A stretch of 64,000 bases of DNA, taken from Paenalcaligenes hominis_A (GTDB lineage Bacteria > Pseudomonadota > Gammaproteobacteria > Burkholderiales > Burkholderiaceae_B). A program made the translations under genes and the position numbers. Under the pieces are notes generated by a model. It made no database searches and had not been told where the DNA came from. It worked only from the letters and a program-made list of their open reading frames with translations. The stretch lies in assembly GCF_041359055.1 (NCBI RefSeq), contig NZ_JBGJKZ010000001.1, positions 744,001 to 808,000 of the forward strand, in the 5' to 3' direction. Numbering within the stretch: the first letter of the stretch is position 1; each line of letters opens with the position of its first letter. Positions 51,992-61,086 of this stretch are shown here, piece after piece.

Positions 51992-53377
51992 ATGGATGTA
52001 CAGAAATTAACACGCTCAATGGTGTTAGCACTGGCAGTAAGCGGGGCTTGGAGTGTAAATACGGTTTATGCGGTAGAGTCTGACTTTGAAACCAATAAAG
52101 CAGTAGACGGTATTGCAGCTGTAGTAAATACCGAGGTAATTACCTTACGTCAACTTAATAGTGAAGTGGCGCAGGTGATGAAAAACCTTAACGCTCAACA
52201 AATCCCGCTGCCTGAGTCTGAAACCTTACAAAAACAAGTATTACAGCGTTTAATTGATGAGCACATCTTAACGCAAGAAGCCAAACGAATGGGGGTGGAT
52301 CCTGCTGCCATCGATGTTAACGAGGCCGTCGAGTTGGTGGCTTCACGTAATAACCTCACTTCCCAGCAGTTACGTCACGAGGTAGAAAAAGGTGGGATGA
52401 CTTGGGACGGTTATCTTGATGGTTTACGCCAAGAGGTTTTAGTGGATCAGATTCGCCAACGCGTGATTGATCCACGCATTAATGTATCTGAATCCGAAGT
52501 GGATGCTCTGCTCAAAAGCCAAGGCATAGATCCCCGTGGTACAGACAGTGCGCCTGCAGCACAAGAGGTGATTGAGCTAGCCCAAGTTTTAATACGCATT
52601 CCAGCCGGAGCAGACCGACAAACTCAAGCCCAACTACGTCAAAAGGCCGAGGATATATTACGTCAAGCACGCAGTGGGGCGGACTTCTCTGGTTTGGCTG
52701 CAGCCAACTCAGACGGTCAAGAAGCGCTTCAGGGCGGAGTACTAGGTGCTCGTCCTCTCGAGGGCTGGCCTGATATATTTGTTTCAGCAGTAAAAAACAC
52801 CAGTACAGGTCAAGTGGCTGAGCTAGTTCAAAGTGGGGCCGGCTATCACATTTTAAAAGTGTTGCAGCGTGGACAAAGCCAAGGCTTAGGCGAAGCCGAA
52901 AACGAGATGGTGGTTACACAAACACGAGCCCATCATATTTTAATTAAGCTCGACCAAATTACTTCAGATGAGCAAGCCAAGATGCGTATTGAGCAATTAG
53001 CAGATCGTATACGTGCAGGTGAGTCCTTCGAAGACCTGGCTCGTGCTTATTCCGAGGATGCGTCTGCACCACAAGGGGGTGATCTGGGTTGGTTAAATCC
53101 AGGCGAAACTGTTCCTCCCTTTGAGGAAGCCATGAATGCACTGGTTCCCGGACAAATTAGTGCTCCGGTACGCAGCCAGTTCGGTTGGCACTTAATCCGA
53201 GTTGATGAGCATCGTGAGCGCAACGTGGGCAATGAGTACCGCCGTATGCAAGCGCGTCAAATGCTACTTCAGCAGCGTGTTGAGCCCGCTTTTGATGATT
53301 GGTTCAGCCAAGTGCGTAGCCAAACATTTATTGATAATCGTATAGACCCACAGGCCAGTTCAGGCCATCGTAGATAG
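51992..53377 (+). CDS. surA: Periplasmic chaperone and peptidyl-prolyl isomerase SurA
   Basis: Escorts outer-membrane proteins, LptD among them. Signal peptide about 1-29 (MVLALAVSGAWSVNTVYA), then the N-terminal helical chaperone domain (DGIAAVVNTEVITLRQLN to about 175), two parvulin domains (about 190-285, with LQGGVLGARPLEGWPDIF; about 305-405, with TRAHHILIK, YSEDASAPQGGDLGWLNPG) and a C-terminal helix. The second parvulin domain is closer to consensus and is probably the active one, as in E. coli. 461 residues. Confidence 0.95.
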   Translation: MDVQKLTRSMVLALAVSGAWSVNTVYAVESDFETNKAVDGIAAVVNTEVITLRQLNSEVAQVMKNLNAQQIPLPESETLQKQVLQRLIDEHILTQEAKRMGVDPAAIDVNEAVELVASRNNLTSQQLRHEVEKGGMTWDGYLDGLRQEVLVDQIRQRVIDPRINVSESEVDALLKSQGIDPRGTDSAPAAQEVIELAQVLIRIPAGADRQTQAQLRQKAEDILRQARSGADFSGLAAANSDGQEALQGGVLGARPLEGWPDIFVSAVKNTSTGQVAELVQSGAGYHILKVLQRGQSQGLGEAENEMVVTQTRAHHILIKLDQITSDEQAKMRIEQLADRIRAGESFEDLARAYSEDASAPQGGDLGWLNPGETVPPFEEAMNALVPGQISAPVRSQFGWHLIRVDEHRERNVGNEYRRMQARQMLLQQRVEPAFDDWFSQVRSQTFIDNRIDPQASSGHRR

Positions 53378-53384
53378 GAATTCC

Positions 53385-54173
53385 ATGCAGCAACATCAGG
53401 CACGAAAGCGTTTTGGTCAAAATTTTTTGCACGATGAGGGGGTTATACACCAAATCGTGCGTGCAATAGATCCGCAGTCGCAAGATAAGCTGATTGAGAT
53501 TGGGCCTGGTATGTCTGCGCTGACTCAGCCATTAATGCTAGCGGTGCAGCATTTACAGGTCATAGAAATTGACAGAGACCTCGTTCAATACCTACAAAAA
53601 CGCTATAGTGCAGAGCAATTAAGTATTATTTCGGCTGATGTGTTGACGGTAGATTTTTCCCAGTTTGGGTCCGGGTTACGTATTGTCGGCAATCTACCGT
53701 ATAACATTTCTAGTCCGCTACTGTTTCATTTGATGCAGTTTGCCGATCAAATAATAGACCAACACTTTATGCTGCAAAAAGAAGTGATTGAGCGCATGGT
53801 CGCCAAGCCAGGCGATGCGTTGTATGGTCGTTTATCAATCATGCTGCAGGCTCGCTACCGGATGCAAAAGCTTTTTGATGTGGCTCCTGAAGCTTTTGAT
53901 CCAGCACCCAAGGTGACCTCAGCCGTTGTGCGGATGCGGCCCCTGAAAGCTGATCGTCCCCAAGCCAAAAATGCGATGGTTTTTGAAAAAGTCGTGGCTC
54001 AAGCCTTTAGCCAGCGTCGCAAAATGTTGCGTCGTACTTTAGCGCAATGGGCACCACATATTGATTGGGAACAAGTAGGCATTGATCCTACGGATAGGGC
54101 CGAGCACCTAAGCCTGCACCAATACATTGCCCTAAGCGATGCGTTGACACCGGTATTGGCACCACAGACTTAG
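53385..54173 (+). CDS. rsmA: 16S rRNA (adenine1518/1519-N6)-dimethyltransferase RsmA (KsgA)
   Basis: Dimethylates two adenines in helix 45 of 16S rRNA. ARKRFGQNFLHDEGV at the N-terminus, LIEIGPGMSALTQPLM (SAM loop), IVGNLPYNISSPLLFHL (catalytic NLPY) and the C-terminal QAFSQRRKMLRRTL are diagnostic. 262 residues. It begins seven bases after surA and converges with the SpmAB-like gene, their stops overlapping by four bases. Confidence 0.96.
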   Translation: MQQHQARKRFGQNFLHDEGVIHQIVRAIDPQSQDKLIEIGPGMSALTQPLMLAVQHLQVIEIDRDLVQYLQKRYSAEQLSIISADVLTVDFSQFGSGLRIVGNLPYNISSPLLFHLMQFADQIIDQHFMLQKEVIERMVAKPGDALYGRLSIMLQARYRMQKLFDVAPEAFDPAPKVTSAVVRMRPLKADRPQAKNAMVFEKVVAQAFSQRRKMLRRTLAQWAPHIDWEQVGIDPTDRAEHLSLHQYIALSDALTPVLAPQT

Positions 54174-55399
54174 CCATAGAACCAGTAACTTACAGCAATA
54201 GCAGCGATCATGCCGGCACCATCGGCTAATAGAGCGCATGGTACCGCATGACGGGCGCGTTGAATGCCAACCGCCCCAAAATACACGGCCAGTACATAAA
54301 AAGTGGTTTCCGTACTGCCTTGGAAAGTGGCTGCTAACAATGCAGCAAAACTGTCTACACCAAAGTGCTGCATGGTTTCTATTAGTAGTGCTCGAGATGC
54401 GCCGCCCGAAAAAGGACGCATCAGTGCGGTGGGTAAAGCATCTACAAACCGATTGTCCCAACCTAAGCCGTCAATCCCCCAGCGTATACCGCTAAGCACT
54501 ATGTCTAGGGCACCAGAGCTACGTAATAAACCAATGGCACACAACATAGCGACTAAATAGGGCAGCAGTTCTTTGCCAACCTGAAAACCCCCTTTAGCCC
54601 CTTCCACAAAACTGTCGTAGACAGGGATTTTTTTGCGCCAACCTACAAATAAAAAACAAAAAATAATTAGCAATAAGCTTAGGCTGCCAAGCAAAGACGA
54701 GACTTGGTTTAAGGCAACACTACTTAGGGTGGTTAGGCTTGCTATAAAAAAGGCAAAAAGTGCCATCAGCGTGCCTAACCAAAGTAAGAGTACAGGGTCC
54801 CAAAGACGGATGCGCTGCACAAGGCAGACCGTGATTAATCCCACTAAGGAAGATGCGCTAGTGGCTAACAAAATGGGTAAAAACACCATGGTAGGGTCGG
54901 GTGCACCTTGCTGTAGACGGTACATAAAAATGCTGACCGGAATCAGCGTAAGCGACGAGGTGTTTAATACCAGAAAAAGAATTTGGGCATTGGTGGCCGT
55001 TTTAGGGTCTGGGTTTAGATCTTGAAGTGCGTGCATAGCACGTAAGCCGATGGGGGTGGCGGCGTTGTCTAGGCCTAAGCCATTTGCCGCAAAATTCAAG
55101 GTGATCAGACCCAGAGCAGGATGACCAGCAGGAACACCTGGCATAAGGCGCTTAAAAAGAGGGGTAAGCCAATAACCAAGACGATCGATAATACCAGCCT
55201 GTTCAGCAATACGCAGAAAACCCATCCACAGCGTCAAGGTGCCAAACAGCACAATCATAATTTGTACGGACAACTCAGCCATGGTGAATAGGCTTTGTAC
55301 CATGGCTCCGAAAATTTCAGGCTGATCTAAAAAGAGCCAATGGTAAGCACCGCTCAAGGCAGCAAACAAGAAAAAAAGTAACCAGAGGGTATTCAACAT
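54170..55399 (-). CDS. Fused SpmA-SpmB-like nucleoside-recognition (gate) domain membrane protein
   Basis: A 409-residue inner-membrane protein with about nine or ten helices made of two gate domains in tandem. The N-terminal half (about 1-200) resembles SpmA (LFGTLTLWMGFLRIAEQAG, LNFAANGLGLDNAATPIGL), and the C-terminal half resembles SpmB (VEGAKGGFQVGKELLPYLVAMLCAIG, FSGGASRALLIETMQ, QGSTETTFYVLAVYFG). In spore formers these are separate proteins needed for spore dehydration; in non-sporulating bacteria the substrate is unknown. I choose the ATG at 55399; the GTG at 55426 would sit in the gloA terminator. No good ribosome-binding site is seen. Confidence 0.85.
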   Translation of the reverse strand: MLNTLWLLFFLFAALSGAYHWLFLDQPEIFGAMVQSLFTMAELSVQIMIVLFGTLTLWMGFLRIAEQAGIIDRLGYWLTPLFKRLMPGVPAGHPALGLITLNFAANGLGLDNAATPIGLRAMHALQDLNPDPKTATNAQILFLVLNTSSLTLIPVSIFMYRLQQGAPDPTMVFLPILLATSASSLVGLITVCLVQRIRLWDPVLLLWLGTLMALFAFFIASLTTLSSVALNQVSSLLGSLSLLLIIFCFLFVGWRKKIPVYDSFVEGAKGGFQVGKELLPYLVAMLCAIGLLRSSGALDIVLSGIRWGIDGLGWDNRFVDALPTALMRPFSGGASRALLIETMQHFGVDSFAALLAATFQGSTETTFYVLAVYFGAVGIQRARHAVPCALLADGAGMIAAIAVSYWFYG

Positions 55400-55427
55400 A
55401 GGAGCGCTGCGGTGAGAAAAGTCCACT

Positions 55428-55449
55428 AAAAAGCGGGCCTAAGCCCGCC
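55428..55449 (-). terminator. Terminator of the glyQ-gloA operon
   Basis: On the minus strand GCGGGC and GCCCGC (55433-55438 / 55443-55448) pair around TTAG, followed by TTTTTAGT. It lies 25 bases after gloA and about 30 bases before the SpmAB-like start. Confidence 0.8.
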
Positions 55450-55473
55450 TCTGAATTGAAATCCAGTTAGGAT

Positions 55474-55869
55474 TTAATCATTGCGGCCTTTGGCTTGGAT
55501 AAGTTCGATTTTATAGCCATCGGGGTCTTCGACAAATGCAATAACGGTGGTGCCATGCATCATAGGGCCGGCTTCACGGACCACTTTGCCCCCTTTGGCC
55601 TTGATGGTATCACAGGCTTTATAAGCGTCTTCAACTTCTATCGCAATATGACCATAACCGTTACCTAAATCATAGCTTTCGGTATCCCAGTTGTGCGTGA
55701 GTTCTAATACTGTGGTATTGCTTTCATCGCCGTAGCCCACAAAAGCCAGTGTGAACTTGCCATCTGGATAGTCTTTTTGACGTAACAGTTTCATGCCTAA
55801 TACGTCTGTGTAAAATTCTAAAGAGCGTTCTAAATTGCCTACGCGTAACATGGTATGTAATAAGCGCAT
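55474..55869 (-). CDS. gloA: Lactoylglutathione lyase (glyoxalase I)
   Basis: Converts the hemithioacetal of methylglyoxal and glutathione to S-lactoylglutathione. The 131-residue protein carries all four metal ligands of E. coli GloA at the same positions: His5, Glu56, His74 and Glu122. The short length and absence of the extra loops point to the nickel-activated class. It is the last gene of the operon starting at glyQ and follows the metallopeptidase gene by 17 bases. Confidence 0.96.
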   Translation of the reverse strand: MRLLHTMLRVGNLERSLEFYTDVLGMKLLRQKDYPDGKFTLAFVGYGDESNTTVLELTHNWDTESYDLGNGYGHIAIEVEDAYKACDTIKAKGGKVVREAGPMMHGTTVIAFVEDPDGYKIELIQAKGRND

Positions 55870-55886
55870 AATTTTCCTTGAATAAG

Positions 55887-56675
55887 TTAAAACAAAGGCA
55901 GGCTTGCAGGATCAAACTGCTTTAGCTGCTGGCGAGCCGCGTAAAAGTCGGGTAATAAGCGCTCGACCTCTTGCCAAAAAAGCGGGCCATGATTCATTTG
56001 TTTAAGGTGAGCGATTTCGTGAGCAACCACGTAATCAATTACCTGAGGCTCGAAGTGAATAAGCCGCCAATTTAACATGATGACCCCAGCACTTGAACAA
56101 GACCCCCAACGTTTTTGGGGGCTAGCCAAACGTAAACGACTAAAGCGATCAGCATAAGAGCAGTGGTGCAAAAAATGCTGGATACGCTGTTCTAGATAGC
56201 TTTTAGCCTGTTGTTGCAGCCAAACATGACAAAGGTCTTGAATGCGTTGGCTGTCGGCGTTTAGATCTATGTTTAAACACAGCCTATCACCTTTTTGGGG
56301 TGCGTGTAGCTCACCACTAAATACACTTTGCCGCAATAGCGGGTTGAGCTGTAGCTGAACTGCTATGCCTAAATAGGGCAGGTGTCCGCCGTCTTGCCAG
56401 ATAGTTTGACTCATGGCTTGTTGAGCTAAACGGTCTTGGCGTTCAGATAGCTTACGTAGAATCCATGCTTTTTTTGCCTGTAATGCCTCGTGGATTTGAC
56501 TGTCAGCAGCCCAGTGCGGGGCGGTAATAATCAGACCTTCATCACTAACACGTAAGCCAATACTTTTGCGAGCTGAACGTCGTAATAGATAACCAATACG
56601 TTGTGTATTCAGCTCGGTGTGATGCCATTGCGTTTGAGGCGGCAGTTTAGCGGGTTTAAGTAGTTGTAGCGTCAT
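55887..56675 (-). CDS. YgjP/WrpA-type zinc metallopeptidase (DUF45)
   Basis: A soluble protein of 262 residues. The C-terminal part has VVAHEIAHLKQMNHGPLFW, with the HExxH zinc site and a third His, preceded by RWGSCSSAGVIMLNWRL, which is typical of the DUF45 family. The N-terminal part is a beta-rich domain containing ARKSIGLRVSDEGLIITAP. The ATG at 56675 lies inside the end of the plsC-like gene (overlap 20 bases), implying coupled translation; a TTG further upstream would overlap more. The substrate is unknown. Confidence 0.85.
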   Translation of the reverse strand: MTLQLLKPAKLPPQTQWHHTELNTQRIGYLLRRSARKSIGLRVSDEGLIITAPHWAADSQIHEALQAKKAWILRKLSERQDRLAQQAMSQTIWQDGGHLPYLGIAVQLQLNPLLRQSVFSGELHAPQKGDRLCLNIDLNADSQRIQDLCHVWLQQQAKSYLEQRIQHFLHHCSYADRFSRLRLASPQKRWGSCSSAGVIMLNWRLIHFEPQVIDYVVAHEIAHLKQMNHGPLFWQEVERLLPDFYAARQQLKQFDPASLPLF

Positions 56676-57390
56676 AGCGTTCAGGGTTAAGACGCCGCAT
56701 TTCTGTTTCAATCCAGGTTTCGACTTCTTTGTTAACGTCTGCGGTGGTACGGCCTTCGGTGGAAATTAATGGGCCTATAGAAACGGTAATAAGCCCCGGT
56801 TTTTTAATAAACGAGTTGCGTGGCCAACACTCACCGGCGTTGTGAGCAATGGGAATAATAGGGGCCTGACATCGTACCGCTAATGCCGCACCGCCTTGTT
56901 TATAGCGCACGGTTTTTCCAGGGGCTACCCGTGTGCCCTCGGGAAAGAGTAAAGGCCAACGCCCTTCATTCAAACGCAGCTGTCCCAGTTGCACTACTTG
57001 CTCAAACGCATCTCGACTTTTGGCGCGATTAATAGGAATCATACGCAATAAGGCTAAGCCCCAGCCAAAGAAAGGAACACGGTTGAGCTCACGTTTGTAC
57101 ACAAAGCAGACATCACGCGGCATATGTGCTGTAAAAAATAAGGTTTCCCACGCTGACTGGTGCTTAGAGAGAATGACAGCAGCACCGTCAGGTAAATGCT
57201 CAGTACCGATCATGCGCCAACGTAGCCCAAGAATCCACTTGGCTCCCCAAATCATTAAGCGGGGCCAGCCTGAAGTCAGCGTATAACGCCAGTGCAACGG
57301 CAAGGGAGCCCAGAGTAGACACGCAAACGCATACGGGATGACCGTAATGATCATGAAAAGCTGATAAATAAAAGCGCGTAGATACAGCAT
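56656..57390 (-). CDS. plsC: 1-acyl-sn-glycerol-3-phosphate acyltransferase (PlsC-like)
   Basis: Inner-membrane acyltransferase of phospholipid synthesis, 244 residues. An N-terminal membrane helix (LFMIITVIPYAFACLLW) precedes the acyltransferase domain: SKHQSAWETLFF holds the catalytic His77, with Glu82 where most family members have Asp (HX4E for HX4D); FPEGTR is motif III and APIIPIAHNAGE motif IV. Its ATG shares a base with the gmhB stop (TAATG). Confidence 0.9.
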   Translation of the reverse strand: MLYLRAFIYQLFMIITVIPYAFACLLWAPLPLHWRYTLTSGWPRLMIWGAKWILGLRWRMIGTEHLPDGAAVILSKHQSAWETLFFTAHMPRDVCFVYKRELNRVPFFGWGLALLRMIPINRAKSRDAFEQVVQLGQLRLNEGRWPLLFPEGTRVAPGKTVRYKQGGAALAVRCQAPIIPIAHNAGECWPRNSFIKKPGLITVSIGPLISTEGRTTADVNKEVETWIETEMRRLNPERYDATTT

Positions 57391-57926
57391 TAGAAAGAGG
57401 TTAACCAGTAATTGACCGTAGCCGCTAGATCAGCATGGATCGTTGTGCCCGAAGGCAGGGAGTGCTGTTGAGTTGTTAAGCCATTGCCTGTCAGTACCAA
57501 AGCTGTTTGACAGCCGACCTGGGCAGCGGCCTGTAAGTCACGCAATGAGTCACCTACAGAAACACAATGGCTAGGATCTAAATCGTAGCGATGCAGTATT
57601 TCTGTAAATAACCCAGATAAAGGTTTACGACATGAGCACCCATCGTTTGGGCCGTGGGGGCAGATAAAAATAGCATCTACGTGCCCCCCAACCGCTGCCA
57701 GCTCACGACGTAATTTTAAATGCATGGCATTTAATGTATCCATGTCAAATAAACCACGTGCTAAACCGGATTGGTTGGTGGCAATAACCACACGCCAACC
57801 CGCATGGTTAAGGCGTGCGATGGCTTCTAGGCTGCCAGGTAAGGCAACCCACTCTTCTGGTGATTTCACAAAAGCACTGGAGTCATAGTTTATGACTCCA
57901 TCGCGATCTAAAATAGCGGTTTTCAC
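57390..57926 (-). CDS. gmhB: D-glycero-beta-D-manno-heptose-1,7-bisphosphate 7-phosphatase GmhB
   Basis: HAD phosphatase of the ADP-heptose branch of lipopolysaccharide core synthesis. AILDRDGVINYDSS holds the nucleophile and acid Asp; ATNQSGLARGLF and SVGDSLRDLQAA are HAD motifs II and IV; the zinc loop CPHGPNDGCSCRKP is specific to GmhB. 178 residues. GTG start overlapping the glyS stop by one base (TAGTG). Confidence 0.93.
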   Translation of the reverse strand: MKTAILDRDGVINYDSSAFVKSPEEWVALPGSLEAIARLNHAGWRVVIATNQSGLARGLFDMDTLNAMHLKLRRELAAVGGHVDAIFICPHGPNDGCSCRKPLSGLFTEILHRYDLDPSHCVSVGDSLRDLQAAAQVGCQTALVLTGNGLTTQQHSLPSGTTIHADLAATVNYWLTSF

Positions 57927-60061
57927 TAGGCAAGCAAGGAAAGATCAGCCACTTGATTCATGGCTTGGTGTAACTGTTTTAATAAAGCAAGGCGATTATT
58001 GCGTAAGGCAGGGTCCTCAGCCATTACCATGACATCATTAAAAAACTGATCGACGGGGTCTTTAGCAGCGGCAAGAGTGGCTAATGAGGCGCTAAAGTCT
58101 CCTTGGTTAAATTGCTGTTGAGCTACAGGAGCGAGTTGGTTTAACTGTTGTGTTAGGACTTGCTCGGCGGACTCTTGAAGTAGTTGTGGATCTAAGGGGG
58201 GGATAGCCTCTGTGTGACGCTGTAATAGATTGCTAACCCGTTTGTTGGCTGCAGCCAGTGACTCGGCCTCTGGGCGCTGTGCAAAAGCAATACAAGCTTG
58301 TACACGTGCTTGAACCTGCTGTAGAGGAGGTTGCAACGCTAATACGGCCTCAACGACTTTGCGATCTGCGTGTTGTACTAATTGGTTGCGATAACGCTCG
58401 TAGATAAAGTTTATTACCTCGTCAACGGTATTATCGGCTAAGACACCCGGCTCAAAACCCGCTGCGCTGTATTCCAATAGCTGACGTAAATCTAAGGAGT
58501 GGTTAGCGAAATAGCCCCCTTGATTAAGTTGTTCAAAAGCACTGATTAGGCCCAGCGCGGCACGACGTAATGCATAGGGGTCACGCTCGCCGGTAGGTGC
58601 TAGACCAATGCCCCAAATGCCGATAAGGGTTTCAGCGCGCTCTGCTAGAAACAATAAGGTAGCGATTATGTTTTCTGAGCTAACAGCTTGATGAATACGA
58701 TGCTCGTATTGATGTTTTAAGGCATTAACTATAGCCGCATCCTCACCATCAGCCTCTGCATAGTAGGCACCCATAATACCTTGTAGCTCGGGGAATTCAC
58801 CTACCATTAAGGTGTTTAGGTCGGCTTTGGCTAACAGAGCCGCACGATCAGCTAAATTGCGATCAGCGCCGAGCTGGTCGGCCAGATAGGTAGCAAGACG
58901 ACGCAAGCGTTCTACGCGCACGCGTTGTGAACCCAGTTTGTTGTGATAGACACTGTTTTCTAAGCTATGGACGCGATCAGCCAACTGCTGCTTGCGATCT
59001 GTTTCAAAGAAAAAACGCGCATCGGCTAAACGAGGCAAGATAACGCGCTGGTTGCCTTCGATAATATGGGTCGGGTCATCGACGTGCATATTGCTAACGA
59101 TTAGGAACTGATGCGTTAATGCTTGGGTGTCAGGGTTAAAAAGAGGGAAATAACGTTGATTTAAACGCATGGTTAAAATCAAACACTCGCTAGGAACCTC
59201 GAGAAACACGGGGTCAAACTCGCCTTTATAGACGGTTGGGTGTTCGACCAAAGCGGTAACCTCTTCGAGTAACGCGGGCACCTCGGGGTCGTTGCCCAAG
59301 CTGGCGTGGTAGTGGGCGCAAGCAGCGTCCAGTTGTTGACGAATTTGTTCGCGTCGTTTGGCAAACGAGGGTACGACCCAGCCGTCGTTTTCAAGCTGTT
59401 CTACATAGCTGTCTGCAGAGTGGAGGCTTAGGGGAGCGTCCGTCATGAAGCGGTGTCCTAGCGTTTGACGACCAGACTCTAGACCTAGGGTTTGGGCAGG
59501 TAAAACGTCATCACCCCACAACACAACCAACCCATGAGCAGGACGCACAAAACGTACACTGGTGACCCCGTCATTCAGTTGATAACGCATAACCTTGGGA
59601 ATGGGAAGGTGCGTGACAGCGTAATCGATTGCTTCGTTAATAACATCTGATAAATAGGCACCGGTAGCCATGCCATTGGCATACAAATAGTCTTGTTTAC
59701 CATCGGATTTAATTTCTAAGTCGGCCAAGCTGAGATGAGCTAATCCTTTGCCCTCTAGACGTTTTTGTAGCGGCATTGTCATTTGGCCTTGGGCATCAAT
59801 ACCGACTTTGGTTGGCATGAGCTTTTCGCTAAAGGCTTGATCTGCGGCTTGGTGGGCGACGTTAGTAATATGGACAGCAAGACGACGTGGGGTGGCGTAT
59901 TCAGTGACCTGGCTGTCGTCAGCTAAAAGATGGCGCTCGCGCAATACCTTTGCAATGCCATCGGCAAATGCTACGCCCATTTTTTCTAAGGCTTTAGGGG
60001 GCAGTTCTTCGGTTTGCAGTTCAACAAGTAGAGAGCGTGTAGACATAGTGTGTTCAGACAT
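57926..60061 (-). CDS. glyS: Glycyl-tRNA synthetase beta subunit
   Basis: The 711-residue beta chain of the tetrameric alpha2beta2 enzyme, which binds tRNA-Gly. SLLVELQTEELPPKAL at the N-terminus, the HD-domain-like VHSLENSVYHNKLGSQ region and GERDPYALRRAALGLI are typical, and the C-terminus ends in an anticodon-binding domain. The ATG at 60061 is kept because AGGAGA precedes it by seven bases; a second ATG five codons on is possible. Overlaps glyQ and gmhB by one base each. Confidence 0.96.
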   Translation of the reverse strand: MSEHTMSTRSLLVELQTEELPPKALEKMGVAFADGIAKVLRERHLLADDSQVTEYATPRRLAVHITNVAHQAADQAFSEKLMPTKVGIDAQGQMTMPLQKRLEGKGLAHLSLADLEIKSDGKQDYLYANGMATGAYLSDVINEAIDYAVTHLPIPKVMRYQLNDGVTSVRFVRPAHGLVVLWGDDVLPAQTLGLESGRQTLGHRFMTDAPLSLHSADSYVEQLENDGWVVPSFAKRREQIRQQLDAACAHYHASLGNDPEVPALLEEVTALVEHPTVYKGEFDPVFLEVPSECLILTMRLNQRYFPLFNPDTQALTHQFLIVSNMHVDDPTHIIEGNQRVILPRLADARFFFETDRKQQLADRVHSLENSVYHNKLGSQRVRVERLRRLATYLADQLGADRNLADRAALLAKADLNTLMVGEFPELQGIMGAYYAEADGEDAAIVNALKHQYEHRIHQAVSSENIIATLLFLAERAETLIGIWGIGLAPTGERDPYALRRAALGLISAFEQLNQGGYFANHSLDLRQLLEYSAAGFEPGVLADNTVDEVINFIYERYRNQLVQHADRKVVEAVLALQPPLQQVQARVQACIAFAQRPEAESLAAANKRVSNLLQRHTEAIPPLDPQLLQESAEQVLTQQLNQLAPVAQQQFNQGDFSASLATLAAAKDPVDQFFNDVMVMAEDPALRNNRLALLKQLHQAMNQVADLSLLA

Positions 60062-60969
60062 TAGCGGTTCTCCTGAGCTGGCTGTTTAGGCAGCATGGGG
60101 AAACCAAGTTCTTCGCGAGAGGTGTAATAGGCTTGGGCTACGCCACGGGCTAGATTACGGATACGACCAATATAAGCAGCGCGTTCAGTCACACTAATAG
60201 CGCCTCGTGCATCTAGCATATTAAACGTATGGGCTGCTTTTAGGGTTTGTTCGTAAGCAGGTAGAGCTAAAGGTAGATCAATCAGTTTTTTGGCTTCAGC
60301 TTCGTGGTTATTAAAGTGAGCAAACAGCATATCGGTATTAGCGTGCTCAAAGTTATAAGTGGATTGTTCCACTTCGTTTTGATGAAACACATCACGATAA
60401 TAAATAACCTTGCCTTGATTGTTTTTGGTCCAGACCAAGTCATACACGCTCTCTACGCCTTGTAGGTACATGGCTAAACGTTCGAGTCCGTAAGTGATCT
60501 CGCCAGTAGCAGGCACGCAGTCTAGACCGCCTACTTGTTGGAAGTACGTAAACTGGGTGACTTCCATACCGTTTAACCAGACCTCCCAACCTAAGCCCCA
60601 TGCACCTAAGGTTGGATTTTCCCAGTCGTCTTCTACAAAGCGAATATCGTGGACTTTAGGATCAATGCCGATGGATTTTAAGGAGCCTATATATAGATCG
60701 ACAATGTTTTCGGGTGCAGGTTTTAAGACGACTTGGTACTGGTAATAATGCTGTAAGCGGTTTGGGTTGTCGCCATAGCGTCCGTCTGTAGGGCGACGGG
60801 ACGGTTGTACATAGGCGGCAGACCACGGCTCGGGCCCTATAGCACGCAAAAAAGTAGCGGTATGAGAGGTACCCGCGCCGACTTCCATATCAAAGGGTTG
60901 CAACAAGGTACAACCTTGTTGATCCCAGTAGTGAGAGAGTTGCAGTATGAGTTGTTGAAAGGTAAGCAT
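60061..60969 (-). CDS. glyQ: Glycyl-tRNA synthetase alpha subunit
   Basis: Catalytic chain of the bacterial-type glycyl-tRNA synthetase, 302 residues. LTFQQLILQLSHYWDQQGC, FDMEVGAGTSHTATFLRAIGPEPW (seen in parts as EVGAGTSHTATFLR), YVQPSRRPTDGRYG and FTYFQQVGG are characteristic. The ATG at 60969 gives the usual N-terminus; an upstream TTG at 61002 falls in an inverted repeat and is unlikely. First gene of a six-gene operon ending in gloA. Confidence 0.96.
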   Translation of the reverse strand: MLTFQQLILQLSHYWDQQGCTLLQPFDMEVGAGTSHTATFLRAIGPEPWSAAYVQPSRRPTDGRYGDNPNRLQHYYQYQVVLKPAPENIVDLYIGSLKSIGIDPKVHDIRFVEDDWENPTLGAWGLGWEVWLNGMEVTQFTYFQQVGGLDCVPATGEITYGLERLAMYLQGVESVYDLVWTKNNQGKVIYYRDVFHQNEVEQSTYNFEHANTDMLFAHFNNHEAEAKKLIDLPLALPAYEQTLKAAHTFNMLDARGAISVTERAAYIGRIRNLARGVAQAYYTSREELGFPMLPKQPAQENR

Positions 60970-60990
60970 TGCAAGTAGGCCAAATAAACG

Positions 60991-61086
60991 TTGTGTCCGC
61001 AAAATAAAGAATTTTACCTTTTGTGCGGGCTGAGATATAGCTTTACGCTATTTTGCCATGATTAGAGATCTGTGTTGCGGACACAA
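60991..61086. repeat. Perfect 12-bp inverted repeat flanking the glyQ promoter region
   Basis: TTGTGTCCGCAA (60991-61002) and TTGCGGACACAA (61075-61086) are exact reverse complements 72 bases apart. A candidate minus-strand -10, TAAAAT (61011-61016), lies beside the first copy, so that copy would be in the start of the glyQ leader. A looping operator or a long-range RNA stem are both conceivable. No known binding motif was recognised. Confidence 0.6.

Noticed and set aside
54633..55025. A 130-codon plus-strand frame inside the SpmAB-like gene
   Set aside because: Very Lys/Arg-rich antisense translation with no family resemblance; the minus-strand membrane protein explains the sequence.
57390..57926. 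HAD phosphatase as MupP completing the AmgK-MurU pathway
   Set aside because: The zinc loop CPHGPNDGCSCRKP is the GmhB signature.
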